DNA of 64,000 nucleotides from positions 1 to 64,000 of the forward strand of contig NZ_JASGBH010000009.1 of the NCBI RefSeq assembly GCF_030053395.1. The letters run 5' to 3'. Origin of the DNA: Limnohabitans lacus (GTDB lineage: Bacteria > Pseudomonadota > Gammaproteobacteria > Burkholderiales > Burkholderiaceae_C). Shown here piece by piece: positions 45,439 to 54,167 of the stretch. The position numbers were made by a program, and so were the translations under genes. The notes beneath the pieces were generated by a model. It was not told where the DNA came from. It searched no databases and was given only the letters and a program-made list of their open reading frames with translations. Each line of letters starts with the position of its first letter. The first letter of the stretch is position 1.

Positions 45439-45807
45439 TCAGGGCTTGAGCTCCAGCGTGCAGGCGTCGCCCAGCGCCTCGCGCCAGACGCGCACGCGGG
45501 ACAGGCGGGGGCTAAAATCGGGCATCTCGTTGGCGATGAACAGGCAGAGGTTTTCCAGCGTCGGCGCGCCCAGGCCGGGCACCTCGTCGAGCATGCGGTG
45601 GTCCAGCAGTTCGCGCACCTCGTCCAGGCGCCGGCGCAGCAGGCCCAGGTCGATCACCATGCCGGTGTCCGGGTTGCGCGGGCCGGCCAGCCAGACCTCG
45701 GCGTGGTAGGTGTGGCCATGGATGCGGCGGCTGCCTTCGGCCTCGATCTCGCGTTTCAGGGTGTGGGCCGCATCGAAGAAAAAGCGTTGGCTGACGGTGA
45801 ACAACAT
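45439..45807 (-). CDS. queD: 6-Carboxytetrahydropterin synthase-like protein
   Basis: 122 residues with zinc-binding histidines in FFDAAHTL and RIHGHTYHAEV and the acidic residue in WREALGD. The catalytic Cys that precedes the H-G-H motif by four positions in standard QueD is Ser here (SRRIHGH). It is next to queE, so a queuosine role is likely; the Ser form seems to be a known QueD variant in betaproteobacteria, recalled but not checked. Confidence 0.8.
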   Translation of the reverse strand: MLFTVSQRFFFDAAHTLKREIEAEGSRRIHGHTYHAEVWLAGPRNPDTGMVIDLGLLRRRLDEVRELLDHRMLDEVPGLGAPTLENLCLFIANEMPDFSPRLSRVRVWREALGDACTLELKP

Positions 45808-45821
45808 GAGTCTCTCGGCTT

Positions 45822-46460
45822 TCAGCGGATGCCGCTGATCTTGTGGGTTTGCAGGCTCAGCCGCCAGACTGGGTCGCGCAGGCAGGCGGCGATGCAGGTG
45901 GCGGTGTTGGCGGCCTGGGCGGGTCCGTCCATGGGCTGCAGGAAGCGGTGGGTGAATTGTCCGGTGCGGGCGATGGCCTGCAGGTCCAGGCCCGGCTGGG
46001 GCCAGACCAGCTTGAGCTCTTGGCCTTGACGCTGCACCCAGGGCGCGCTGGCCTTGGGGCTCACGCAGAGCCAGTCGATGCCGGGTGGCGCGGCGACCGT
46101 GCCATTGGTTTCCACGGCAATGCGGAAACCGCGCGCGTGCAGCGCGTCGACCAAGGCCTCGTCCACCTGCAGCAGCGGTTCGCCACCGGTCAGCACCGTC
46201 AGGCGGTGAGCATCATCGCCGGCCGGCCACTGCGCCGCGATCAGTGCCGCCAGTTCGTCGGCCTGCGCGAACTTGCCGCCCAGCGTGCCGTCGGTGCCGA
46301 CGAAGTCGGTGTCGCAGAAGCGGCAGACGGCGTCGGCGCGGTCCTCCTCGCGGCCGCTCCAGAGGTTGCAGCCGGCAAAGCGGCAGAACACGGCGGGTAT
46401 GCCGGTCTGCGCGCCTTCGCCCTGCAGGGTGTAGAAGATTTCCTTGACGCTGTAAGTCAT
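45822..46460 (-). CDS. queE: 7-Carboxy-7-deazaguanine synthase
   Basis: 212 residues from ATG 46460. The radical-SAM cluster ligands follow the CX14CX2C spacing typical of QueE: C in AGCNLW, then CRFCD. TLQGEGAQTG and TGGEPLLQ are further marks. It makes CDG from carboxytetrahydropterin. It overlaps nadB by four bases and precedes queD by 14, so nadB-queE-queD form one operon. Confidence 0.9.
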   Translation of the reverse strand: MTYSVKEIFYTLQGEGAQTGIPAVFCRFAGCNLWSGREEDRADAVCRFCDTDFVGTDGTLGGKFAQADELAALIAAQWPAGDDAHRLTVLTGGEPLLQVDEALVDALHARGFRIAVETNGTVAAPPGIDWLCVSPKASAPWVQRQGQELKLVWPQPGLDLQAIARTGQFTHRFLQPMDGPAQAANTATCIAACLRDPVWRLSLQTHKISGIR

Positions 46461-48064
46461 GCGCCCTCCATGCCGGGACCCGAGGGCGTCAGCACCGTGT
46501 TGACCGCCTGCGGCAGCTGCGCCGGGTAGTCTCGGCTGAAGTGCAGGCCGCGGCTTTCGTGGCGGGCCTGGGCGGAGCGCACGATCAGGTCGGCCACCTG
46601 CACCAGGTTGCGCAGTTCCAGCAGGTCGCGCGTGACGTGAAAGGCGCTGTAGTACTCGTCGATTTCCTGCTGCAGCAACGCGATGCGGTGCGCCGCGCGC
46701 TCCAGGCGCTTGTTGGTGCGCACGATGCCAACGTAGTCCCACATGAAGCGGCGCAGTTCGTCCCAGTTGTGCGAAATCACCACGGTCTCATCGGCGTCGG
46801 TGACGCGGCTATCGTCCCAGTCGGGCAGGGCGGGCGGGGCGGCGCGCGGTGATTGCGCGATGTCTTGCGCCGCCGCGCGCGCGAAAACCATGCATTCGAC
46901 CAGTGAATTGCTGGCTAGCCGGTTGGCGCCGTGCAGGCCGGTGCAGCTGGTCTCGCCGATCGCATACAGGCCGGGCAGGGTGGTTCGGCCGGCCAGGTCG
47001 GCCAGCACGCCGCCGCAGGTGTAGTGCGCGGCTGGCACCACGGGAATCGGCTGGTTCGTGATGTCGATGCCCAGTTCCAGGCAGCGCGCATGGATGTTGG
47101 GGAAATGTTCCCGGATGAAGGCGGCTGGCTGGTGCGAGATGTCGAGGTAGATGCAGTCCAGACCGTGCTTCTTCATTTCGAAGTCGATGGCGCGGGCCAC
47201 GACGTCACGCGGGGCCAGCTCGGCGCGCGCGTCGTGCTGCGGCATGAAGCGCGCGCCCCCGGCCGATTCGGGTAGCAGCAGCCGCCCGCCCTCACCGCGC
47301 ACCGCCTCGGAGATGAGGAAGGACTTGGCGTGCGGGTGGTACAGGCAGGTCGGGTGGAACTGGATGAACTCCATGTTGGCCACCTGACAACCGGCGCGCC
47401 AGGCGGCTGCGATGCCGTCGCCGGTGGCGGTGTCGGGGTTGGTGGTGTAGAGGTAGACCTTGCCCGCGCCGCCGGTGGCCAGGATGGTGTGGGGCGCGCG
47501 GAAGGTGATCACCCGGTCGGTCGCTTCGTCCAGCGCGTAAAGGCCCAGGCACTCGTCGTGCGCCAGACCGAGCTTTCGGCCGGTGATCAGGTCCACCAGC
47601 GTGTGGTTTTCCAGCAGCGTGATGTTCGGCGACTGGCGCACGCGCTCGATCAGTGTGCGCTGCACTGCCGCACCAGTGGCATCGGTCACGTGCACGATGC
47701 GGCGCTGGCTGTGGCCGCCTTCGCGCGTGAGGTGCAGCTGACCGTCCTCGCGCGAGAACGGCACGCCGAGTTCTTGCAGCCAGACGATGCTTTCGGGCGC
47801 ATGCTCGACGACGAAGCGCGTGGCGGCCGCGTCGCAGAGGCCGGCGCCCGCGACCAGTGTGTCCTCCACGTGCGCCTCGAAGCTGTCGCCCCCGGCGAGC
47901 ACGGCGGCGATGCCGCCCTGGGCCCAGGCGCTGGAGCCATCGCCCAGCGTGCACTTTGTGATCACGGCGACGTGGTGCGTAGCGGCCAGGTGCAAGGCCG
48001 CGCTGAGGCCCGCCAGGCCGCTGCCGACAATCAGCACATCGAAAGAGCGGGAAATTTCAGCCAT
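46457..48064 (-). CDS. nadB: L-aspartate oxidase
   Basis: 535 residues from ATG 48064. FAD-binding DVLIVGSGLAGLSAALHLA, active-site region SSAWAQGGIAA, HPTCLYHP, GGVLADLAGRTTLPGLYAIG and GANRLASNSLVE. It oxidises aspartate to iminoaspartate for NadA. The ORF upstream to 48139 adds a doubtful hydrophobic extension. It leads the operon with queE and queD. Confidence 0.95.
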   Translation of the reverse strand: MAEISRSFDVLIVGSGLAGLSAALHLAATHHVAVITKCTLGDGSSAWAQGGIAAVLAGGDSFEAHVEDTLVAGAGLCDAAATRFVVEHAPESIVWLQELGVPFSREDGQLHLTREGGHSQRRIVHVTDATGAAVQRTLIERVRQSPNITLLENHTLVDLITGRKLGLAHDECLGLYALDEATDRVITFRAPHTILATGGAGKVYLYTTNPDTATGDGIAAAWRAGCQVANMEFIQFHPTCLYHPHAKSFLISEAVRGEGGRLLLPESAGGARFMPQHDARAELAPRDVVARAIDFEMKKHGLDCIYLDISHQPAAFIREHFPNIHARCLELGIDITNQPIPVVPAAHYTCGGVLADLAGRTTLPGLYAIGETSCTGLHGANRLASNSLVECMVFARAAAQDIAQSPRAAPPALPDWDDSRVTDADETVVISHNWDELRRFMWDYVGIVRTNKRLERAAHRIALLQQEIDEYYSAFHVTRDLLELRNLVQVADLIVRSAQARHESRGLHFSRDYPAQLPQAVNTVLTPSGPGMEGA

Positions 48065-48199
48065 GAAGGGTCTTGATTGAGGAAGGATGTTGAATGGCAA
48101 CGCAAAGTGAGCCACTATTTGCAACCAATATTGAGCCACCGGTTTTTAAATAATTTAGCCTAGTCGGTTGTGGACAATTTTAACTGCTCTGCGTTTTTT

Positions 48200-48760
48200 G
48201 CCTTGTTGCGAGAAAACTTGGCGCTGACCCTGTTTGGCGAAAAGCAGCGCGGTGTGCCACCGGTGGTGGATGGCGCTTTCATCTACGGTGACATCACCGA
48301 GGGTGGGGCGATCCTGACCTATCCGAACGTCATGGTCACGGTGCTGGCCATCGTGTTCATCGTGGCGCTGCTGTTGTTCGTGCAGTACACCCGGCCGGGC
48401 CGCGCCCTGCGGGCGATGGCGCAGGACAAAGAGGCTGCGCGCTTGCAAGGTGTAGATGTGAAAGCCACCACTACCCTTGGCTTTGCCATTGGTATGGCGC
48501 TGGCGGGACTGACCGGCGCGCTGTTGGTCACGGTGTACGGCGTGACCTCGGGCGTGGGCTCCAACATTTCCACCAAGGCCTTCATCATGATCATGATCGG
48601 CGGTGCGGGCGTGACTTCGGGGGCCATCGTCGTCGGAATCTTGCTGGGTTTTGCCGAAGCCATTGGCTACGACCTGCTGCCCGGAAGCCTGACTTATTTG
48701 CTGATTTTTGTGGGAATGATCGTGTTCCTGGTGTTCAAGCCCAATAGTTTGTTTGGCTAG
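48200..48760 (+). pseudogene. livH: Branched-chain amino acid ABC permease LivH, C-terminal fragment
   Basis: About 180 residues: LFGEKQRGVPPVVDGAFIYG, then four to five membrane segments with the EAA-like region GRALRAMAQDKEAARLQGVD and FIMIMIGGAGVTSGAIVVG, ending FLVFKPNSLFG. About 100 N-terminal residues are missing. No livM, livG, livF or livK follows. Confidence 0.8.
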
Positions 48761-49192
48761 CCTTGGGGCTGAAGGGAGTCAAGAAGTGAACCCTCATGGA
48801 TACTGGAAAGTTTAACAATCCACACGTCCATCTTGACGGCATCAGGTTCGGCAAGGCTTTGCGCAGGGGGTGAGATGGATTTGACGACTCCATCTTGATG
48901 GATGGATTTCTCGGCTCAGGGGCGCTCGAATCTTGCCCAGAGGGCAGGCGATTTCCATAATCTGACCTGCCTTGACGGTGCTTGCGCCAGTAGTCCGGAT
49001 TTTTTTTTCGGTCCAGGCCTTCTGCGCACGAGACTGGTTGTCTCGGTAGTCTGGGTCGGATTGAAGCTTGCTTTTGTGCCATTGCCGCCTACGCTCTTTC
49101 TGGCAATTGGCCGTTGAGCAATACGCTTGGTTTGGCACCTGCGGCGCTGGGATGAAACGAGCGCCACAGTGGGCGCAACGAAGCTTGGTCAT
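48760..49192 (-). pseudogene. Small zinc-finger-like protein, multiply frameshifted
   Basis: From ATG 49192: LRCAHCGARFIPAPQVPNQA, then YCSTANCQKERRRQWHKSKL, a recognisable family of short Cys-rich proteins of unknown role near IS and phage genes. In the A9 run (T9 at 49000-49008 on the plus strand) the frame slips: with eight A the next residues are KNPDYWRKHR, the expected continuation. A later shift leads into AEPDAVKMDVWIVKL. So at least two frameshifts are present. Confidence 0.6.
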
Positions 49193-49358
49193 GGATGTTC
49201 TCCAGTCAATTGAGGGACTAGAAACATCGCTCGATGCGAGGGGCAGGGGGAGAGGTTCGTGATGGCAGGCTTGTTGAAGAGCCCTTGAATGTGCGTCAGT
49301 AAATTAAAGACTCCTTTAATGTGATGGCGATGAGTCGAGTTTTGCCGTTTGGATGAGA

Positions 49359-49388
49359 TTGACAGTCATGTATCCCAATTGATACAAT
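49359..49388 (+). promoter_or_regulatory. Toxin-antitoxin promoter with internal dyad
   Basis: TTGACA (49359-49364) and TACAAT (49383-49388) are 18 bases apart. TGTATC (49369-49374) and GATACA (49381-49386) form a perfect dyad overlapping the -10, a likely autorepression operator. The -10 ends only five bases before the toxin ATG, so the mRNA would be leaderless or start further in. Confidence 0.65.
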
Positions 49389-49393
49389 GTTTC

Positions 49394-49690
49394 ATGAAGA
49401 CGATCTATACGACCGAAATTTTTGATGGGTGGTTTGACTCCTTGCGAGACAAACAAGCAGCCCGTCGGATTCAGGTGCGTATTGATCGGGCGGAAGAAGG
49501 AAATTTCGGAGACCATAAATCTGTGGGTGACGGCGTTTCCGAAATGCGAATTCATCACGGTCCAGGCTTTCGGGTGTATTTCACGCTACGAGGTTTGGAA
49601 ATCGTCATCCTTTTGGCCGGAGGAGACAAGTCGAGTCAGGCCAAAGATATTCAAACCGCGCAGGAGCTAGCGCGTCAACTGAAGGAGTAA
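49394..49690 (+). CDS. RelE/ParE-superfamily toxin (HigB-like addiction module killer)
   Basis: 98 residues from ATG 49394. IYTTEIFDGWFDSLRDKQAA, then RIQVRIDRAEEGNFGDHKSV, EMRIHHGPGFRVYFTLRG and ILLAGGDKSSQAKDI match the putative addiction-module killer family, ribosome-dependent RNases in related cases. The antitoxin follows three bases after its stop. Toxin first is the usual order for HigBA-type systems. Confidence 0.85.
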   Translation: MKTIYTTEIFDGWFDSLRDKQAARRIQVRIDRAEEGNFGDHKSVGDGVSEMRIHHGPGFRVYFTLRGLEIVILLAGGDKSSQAKDIQTAQELARQLKE

Positions 49691-49693
49691 GAG

Positions 49694-49996
49694 ATGACTG
49701 CTCTTAAGCTACGTAAATGGGATAGCGCAGAACACCTCAAAACCGAAGAGGACATGGCGCTTTATCTGGAGGCATGCCTGCAAGAGGCGGGGGATGATGC
49801 GGCCTTTATTGCCAAGGCTCTAGGCACCATTGCCCGAGCCAAGGGCATGTCACAACTTTCACGCGATACGGGGCTGGGCAGGGAAAGCCTCTACAAGGCG
49901 TTGTCAGGGGAGGGCAACCCCAGCTTTGCCACCATCTTGAAAGTCACGGCTGCGCTGGGAATCAAGCTCCACGCACAGCCGTTGCATGTGGGCTAA
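49694..49996 (+). CDS. HTH antitoxin of the addiction module
   Basis: 100 residues. RKWDSAEHLKTEEDMALYLE is the toxin-binding N-terminus; KGMSQLSRDTGLGRESLYKA followed by GNPSFATILKVTAALGIKL is the XRE-type DNA-binding part. It neutralises the preceding toxin and probably represses the promoter at 49359. The pair appears intact, one of few intact accessory systems in this stretch. Confidence 0.85.
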   Translation: MTALKLRKWDSAEHLKTEEDMALYLEACLQEAGDDAAFIAKALGTIARAKGMSQLSRDTGLGRESLYKALSGEGNPSFATILKVTAALGIKLHAQPLHVG

Positions 49997-50679
49997 GTGC
50001 GGTAGTTGTGGATTTGGGTTCAATTCCGGTGAACGGATTTGAAGTTGAGTCGGTACAGTTCGTTGATGTAAGTCTGATCTATCGGTTGGCTAAGTCACTA
50101 CCTCGCATTCACGCCCTAGTACTCTCTGGCACGCTTGAGTGCTAATAGAAAGTTCCTGAGTGGTCAACCATCCACCACCATATGCTTTGTGAGAAAAACA
50201 CTCTCTCACTTTTTGGAAACCCCGCTGAGGCCCAGTCTCTGCGGGGTTTTCGCCATTTTGGCTCGTGGACACGGACCTTGGTGGCAACCCTAAAAAACAC
50301 CGTTTTTCAGGAAATTTCGCTCTCTATTCTCCATTTCTCATGGACAGGAGAACGCCGTGTCCACAAGTCAAGCCCTTATAAATCAAGGACTTACGAGAGT
50401 TCTCCAGTCCCCCTTTCCTTTTGACACACTGCCTACCCAATATTGGCAAAAAATACAAAACCGTACAACAAGTGCTTATGGTTTATGGTGATTGCTGGTT
50501 TAAAGGATTCGGAATCTGCGTACGCAATCAGGATTCCTTCTCTTCAAGTCCACGAGGCGCCTGGCTCAATTTGTTAAGCGCGAACTGGGAGTAGGGCGCC
50601 TCAGCCAGTATCTTTTGAGCGGCCGAAGTCGGCCATGATCTGCCATTCACGAATGACCGTTCTCCAAACTTAAATTTAT
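49997..50679. other. No gene seen; one terminator-like hairpin
   Basis: About 680 bases without convincing coding frames. AAACCCGC (50218-50225) pairs with GCGGGGTTT (50241-50249, one bulge) and is followed by T, a rho-independent terminator of unknown gene. The rest is more AT-rich than its surroundings. No tRNA or tmRNA was found. Confidence 0.5.
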
Positions 50680-50841
50680 AAGCACCGAGCTGCATCGGTA
50701 GCCGAAATCGCCGTGGCCGAAGACATATACCTAGCGCAGTTGCGCCACTTGCTGCGACTGACTCACTTGGCACCGGAGGTCGTGGCACGGCTGGCGGATT
50801 CGTCCAGCGTAGTGCTTGAGAAAGTGATGCGCCGCGCCTGA
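50680..50841 (+). pseudogene. C-terminal scrap of recombinase-associated HTH protein
   Basis: The frame VAEIAVAEDIYLAQLRHLLR followed by LTHLAPEVVARLA ends at TGA 50839-50841. It resembles the HTH protein that follows serine recombinases, of the same type as residues 50-100 of the chimera at 30573-30873. Start and upstream recombinase are missing. Confidence 0.45.
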
Positions 50842-50868
50842 ATCAACGGCTGGAGTGATCAATAGCGA

Positions 50869-51036
50869 TCATCCGCTACAGCAACTGCCTTTGCCTCGCT
50901 CCTGGATGGGCGGGCACGGCACCGTGCCGTAGGAGCAGTACACGCAGCAGTCACCTGGCTTCGGCTTGAGCACAGCGTGGCACTGCTCGCATTCGTAGAA
51001 CCACTGGCAGGCATCGGTGGGCACCCTCTGGTACAT
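50869..51036 (-). pseudogene. GDCCVxC-domain protein, cut N-terminus
   Basis: 55 residues: PTDACQWFYECEQCHAVLKP then KPGDCCVYCSYGTVPCPPIQ and a CC tail. This is the C-terminal two thirds of the small Cys-rich GDCCVxC family, found in mobile metal-related islands. The N-terminal CxxC segment is replaced at the join near 51030. Confidence 0.7.
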
Positions 51037-51808
51037 CAGAAACCTCAATAGCGGCCATTGGCAGGAAATAGTGGATTTCCGCTTTGGGTCGGCTGCTGCC
51101 GGTCGCTTGCTGTCTATCGAAGCTGCATTTTCTGAACATCGGCCCTTCGGGGCTGTTCCCGTCACCGCGATCGCCCACTTTGAGCAGAGCAACTTCACCC
51201 GCGTGACCACGCGCATTGCTTTGGAAACGGCGCTGGTGTACCACCCCACACAAGGCATCGTGGAGTCCATCGTCAAGGGAGGGGCCAAGAACCATGCAGC
51301 GGTGCTCCAGTTGTTCGGGGAGCATGTGCTAGGTCAGAAGATCGAGCCCGAGGAGATCGAGAAGAAGTCATTCCGTCTGAACGCGCTGCGCGACGGCATG
51401 CTTGAGCCTGTTGTGGACTGGTCTGCCCTGGGCGTGGAGAAGGTGCGCCTGCGCCGTGCCCGCTTCACGCCCATTGGCAGGGCAGGTGTGGCCGTTCAGG
51501 TCGAGGCCACCCCTGAGATGGACAAGCCCGATGCCATCCAGGAGGCGTTGGCGCTGCTCAAGGTCAGCAGCTACTTCGAGGCTGAATACGGCATGGCCTC
51601 GGCGACCTTGATCGTGTACATGATGCCCGACGCCAAGGGCAAGCACGCACACTTCAGCTTTGGAGTGCACGCTTCAGGCTCATCGACCATCAAGAATCTG
51701 TCCGAGCGCAATCAGGCGATCGCCCAGTCATTGCTCAAAGCGTTGGATGTGATCGAGGTGGAAGACGCACCAGGCGACTTTGAAGCCTTTGAACAGATGG
51801 CAGCGTGA
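51017..51808 (+). pseudogene. Unknown family A protein, probably lacking its N-terminus
   Basis: 263 codons are open. The protein-like part runs from about LLSIEAAFSEHRPFGAVPVT through VTTRIALETALVYHPTQGIV, then ESIVKGGAKNHAAVLQLFGE, and ends EAFEQMAA. GGAK-H, F--H-LG and L--LR-GM are shared with the fragment at 20140-20907, which has about 100 more residues on its N-terminal side. It is coupled to the next gene (TGATG). I do not recognise a catalytic motif. The beta-rich C-terminal half (RFTPIGRAGVAVQVEATPEM, ATLIVYMMPDAKGKHAHFSF) may be a separate domain. Confidence 0.55.
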
Positions 51809-52761
51809 TGAGTCAGGCTCAGATCAATTCAACCCAGGTCCTGTGCCGCCTGCTCGAGATGGACAAGCCACAGATCGACGGACAGACTTTGTTTGGCCAG
51901 TCCAGTGATGCGGCCACGCACCTGATCCGGGAGCGCATGCTGATGCTGGGCAGCTCGAACCAATGGATCAATTGCCCGGAGTGCGGCTTGGAGCTGGCGC
52001 GGGTCGTTCGGGACCTGTCCAGCGATCAAATTCTGCTCATGTGTCCCGAGTGCGTGGACGTCACGGCGCCCAGGCACTACTGCACCAACCACAAGGTCTC
52101 GCTGCCCAAGTTGGTCAATAACCTGGCCACGGGACTGGGCCTTGGCAGTGCCGGTCAGAAGGTTATTGATCACGAGCAAATCTGGCGGCTGGGCACAACG
52201 CAGTCGGGCAGGGCCAAGCCGGTGACCTGGTATTTCGCGCGCCAGCTCTACAAACCCGCAGTGGCAGACAGGCTTCGTGAGCAGATTCGCCTGGAAAAAA
52301 CCACCGAGTCCAGCGTCGTGCTCACCAGCACCGATTTGCCGCTGCCAGCGGCATCACCCATCGAGGGCTTTGATGTTCGCTTTCTGGGCATGGCCGCGCG
52401 CATCAGTCAGAGCCGGTTCGAGTTCTTTGGTGAGAGCGCGAGCACGGCCACACAGGTCATGGAGGAGGCGACGCCCACGACCACCCTGAAATACGTCGAG
52501 TCGCAATCGTGCGTCTGGATGGATGGCGAGCGCCATGAGCTCGAGCCCCGGCAGCGGCTCATCATCCTCGCGCTTTTGGAGGACCTGGACCACGAGCTGG
52601 ACAAGGACGCCCTGCAGCGCAAGTGCGGCTCCCAGTCGCAAAGCTTCTCACCCAGCAAGGAGTTCGAGCGCAACAAATCGGTCTACAAGCGATTCATCCG
52701 CTACCTCCGGGACGATGAGCGCTACCAGTTGCTGATCCCGCTGGAGGATCAGCCCCACTGA
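51808..52761 (+). CDS. Unknown family B protein: zinc ribbon plus winged-helix-like C-terminus
   Basis: 317 residues from ATG 51808. An N-terminal helical part (1-48) is followed by a four-Cys zinc ribbon (CPECGLELARVVRDLSSDQI, then MCPEC) and a third Cys-type motif HYCTNH, a middle domain of about 150 residues, and a C-terminal winged-helix-like part (HELEPRQRLIILALLEDLDH, KSVYKRFIRYLRDDERYQLL) like transcription-regulator DNA-binding domains. Coupled to the family A gene and followed by a strong terminator, so it is a two-gene unit. No function is known to me; a defence or mobile-element role is suggested only by its company. Confidence 0.65.
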   Translation: MSQAQINSTQVLCRLLEMDKPQIDGQTLFGQSSDAATHLIRERMLMLGSSNQWINCPECGLELARVVRDLSSDQILLMCPECVDVTAPRHYCTNHKVSLPKLVNNLATGLGLGSAGQKVIDHEQIWRLGTTQSGRAKPVTWYFARQLYKPAVADRLREQIRLEKTTESSVVLTSTDLPLPAASPIEGFDVRFLGMAARISQSRFEFFGESASTATQVMEEATPTTTLKYVESQSCVWMDGERHELEPRQRLIILALLEDLDHELDKDALQRKCGSQSQSFSPSKEFERNKSVYKRFIRYLRDDERYQLLIPLEDQPH

Positions 52762-52791
52762 TTTCCATTGGTTTGCAGTTGCCAATGTTTC

Positions 52792-52828
52792 ACCCGGTTC
52801 AGACACCCGTCTGGCCGGGTTATTTATT
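52792..52828 (+). terminator. Strong terminator after the family A/B unit
   Basis: ACCCGG (52792-52797) pairs with CCGGGT (52815-52820), with an inner stem CAGAC/GTCTG (52800-52804 and 52809-52813), followed by TATTTATTTAT. Confidence 0.7.
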
Positions 52829-52936
52829 TATTGATTTTGATGACACTGGCAGTTGAAGAAAATGGCAGCAAACGACCCATTGCCGCCGCTGGGAACGTCC
52901 GCTATCTACATTACCGGGAGGCTTTTATCCGGACGC

Positions 52937-53933
52937 TTACAGGCGCGGTATCAGAAAGGTTGAAGGTTCGACTGTTGACGGCTCACCGGTATCACCTTCA
53001 AGTACCGCAACAAATTTGATGGGCAGGACTTCTCCTGCGCGTTGTAAGGCCTGCATGCCTGGCATGCGCACGGTCACCGTGAGGGTGGTGGCCTTCGCTG
53101 GCTCTAGTCTCGCTTTAACAGGCTGAATCAGGTCAAGCAAGTCAGCTGGAAGTACATTGATGGTGACCTTCCTTCGCAAGCCGGCGGTCATTTTCAACTG
53201 TTCCGCGCCGCGGCTCACCCCGCCGGTGATCGTAGGCCACGTTCAAGGTGTGCGCATCCATGAGTGACCCCTGAAATCGTCCGTAGGGACACATGTGCAG
53301 ACACACCTTTTCGCGCAACAAGCCCGCATTCAGATAAGTGAACAAGCCATAGAACAAAATCCAGAATGTGGTCCATGGGCTGACTGTCATCGACAGGGCA
53401 TCGGCCATCAGTGGGCGCATGGCAGTGAAGTAGCCAACAAAGGTGAAGCCTGTCCACAGACCAAAAACGACCCATGCCAAGTTTTTTCCACCCCGACGAA
53501 GCAGCTTCTCTGCTGTCCATCTGGTCTTATCCAAACGCTTGCGGTTCTGATGACTGCCTTCGCACTTATTCTCGACCCACATGAAGATGGCGGTGTAGAC
53601 AGTTTGTGGGCAGGCAAAGCCGCACCAGACGCGCCCAACCACGGCAGTTGCAAAAAACAGCAGCAACGCACTGACGACCAACAAACTGGCCAAGTAGATG
53701 AGATCCTGCGGAAACAACACGGCACCAAACAGGTAAAAGCGCTTGGCCTCAAGGTCAAACAGCACGGCCTGACGCGAGCTCCAGTTCAGCCATGGAACGC
53801 CATAAAAGAAGGCTTGGGTCAGCCAGACCATGATCCAACGCCATCTTGAGAAAATTCCATCAATAGAGCGGGCATGAATTTTGTCGCTCGCAGCCACAGC
53901 GTCGACGGAATGGATAGGGATGATTTTCTGCAT
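52937..53933 (-). pseudogene. ccoG: CcoG-like cytochrome oxidase assembly protein with internal deletion
   Basis: From ATG 53933 about 240 residues match CcoG/FixG: IHARSIDGIFSRWRWIMVWL, membrane segments, CGFACPQTVYTAIFMWVE and CLHMCPYGRFQGSLMDAHTL. After DHRRGEP near 53215 the sequence changes frame and jumps to the C-terminal Ig-like domain (KVTINVLPADLLDLI to STFLIPR, 52937). The stretch lost, about 150 residues, would hold the 4Fe-4S ferredoxin domain. CcoG handles copper for cbb3 oxidase, so this copy is dead. Confidence 0.75.
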
Positions 53934-54167
53934 GATGGCCTCACGGGTTATTCGCATGCCCCCCATTCCGCGAAAGGCAAATGGTTTCGAGGCAGCGCGC
54001 CCGGACGAGGCTGTCGACCAGGCATGTGCCAATGTTGCCGTCGACCCTTCTGATGCGCAGGATTCAGATATGCAGAAAATTGACCGTATCAGATGAATAC
54101 TGATCCGACCAGTTATGCGGGCGTCTGATACGCCTCCATCTCACGAAATGCTTGGACACTGCATCAG

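Noticed and set aside
50100..50260. Possible tRNA or tmRNA end (CCACCA followed by a terminator)
   Set aside because: No cloverleaf or T-arm motif (GGTTCGA-type) precedes the CCACCA.
50090..50424. Short frames on both strands between the TA pair and the HTH scrap
   Set aside because: No ribosome site, no homology-like pattern, and they overlap a terminator hairpin.
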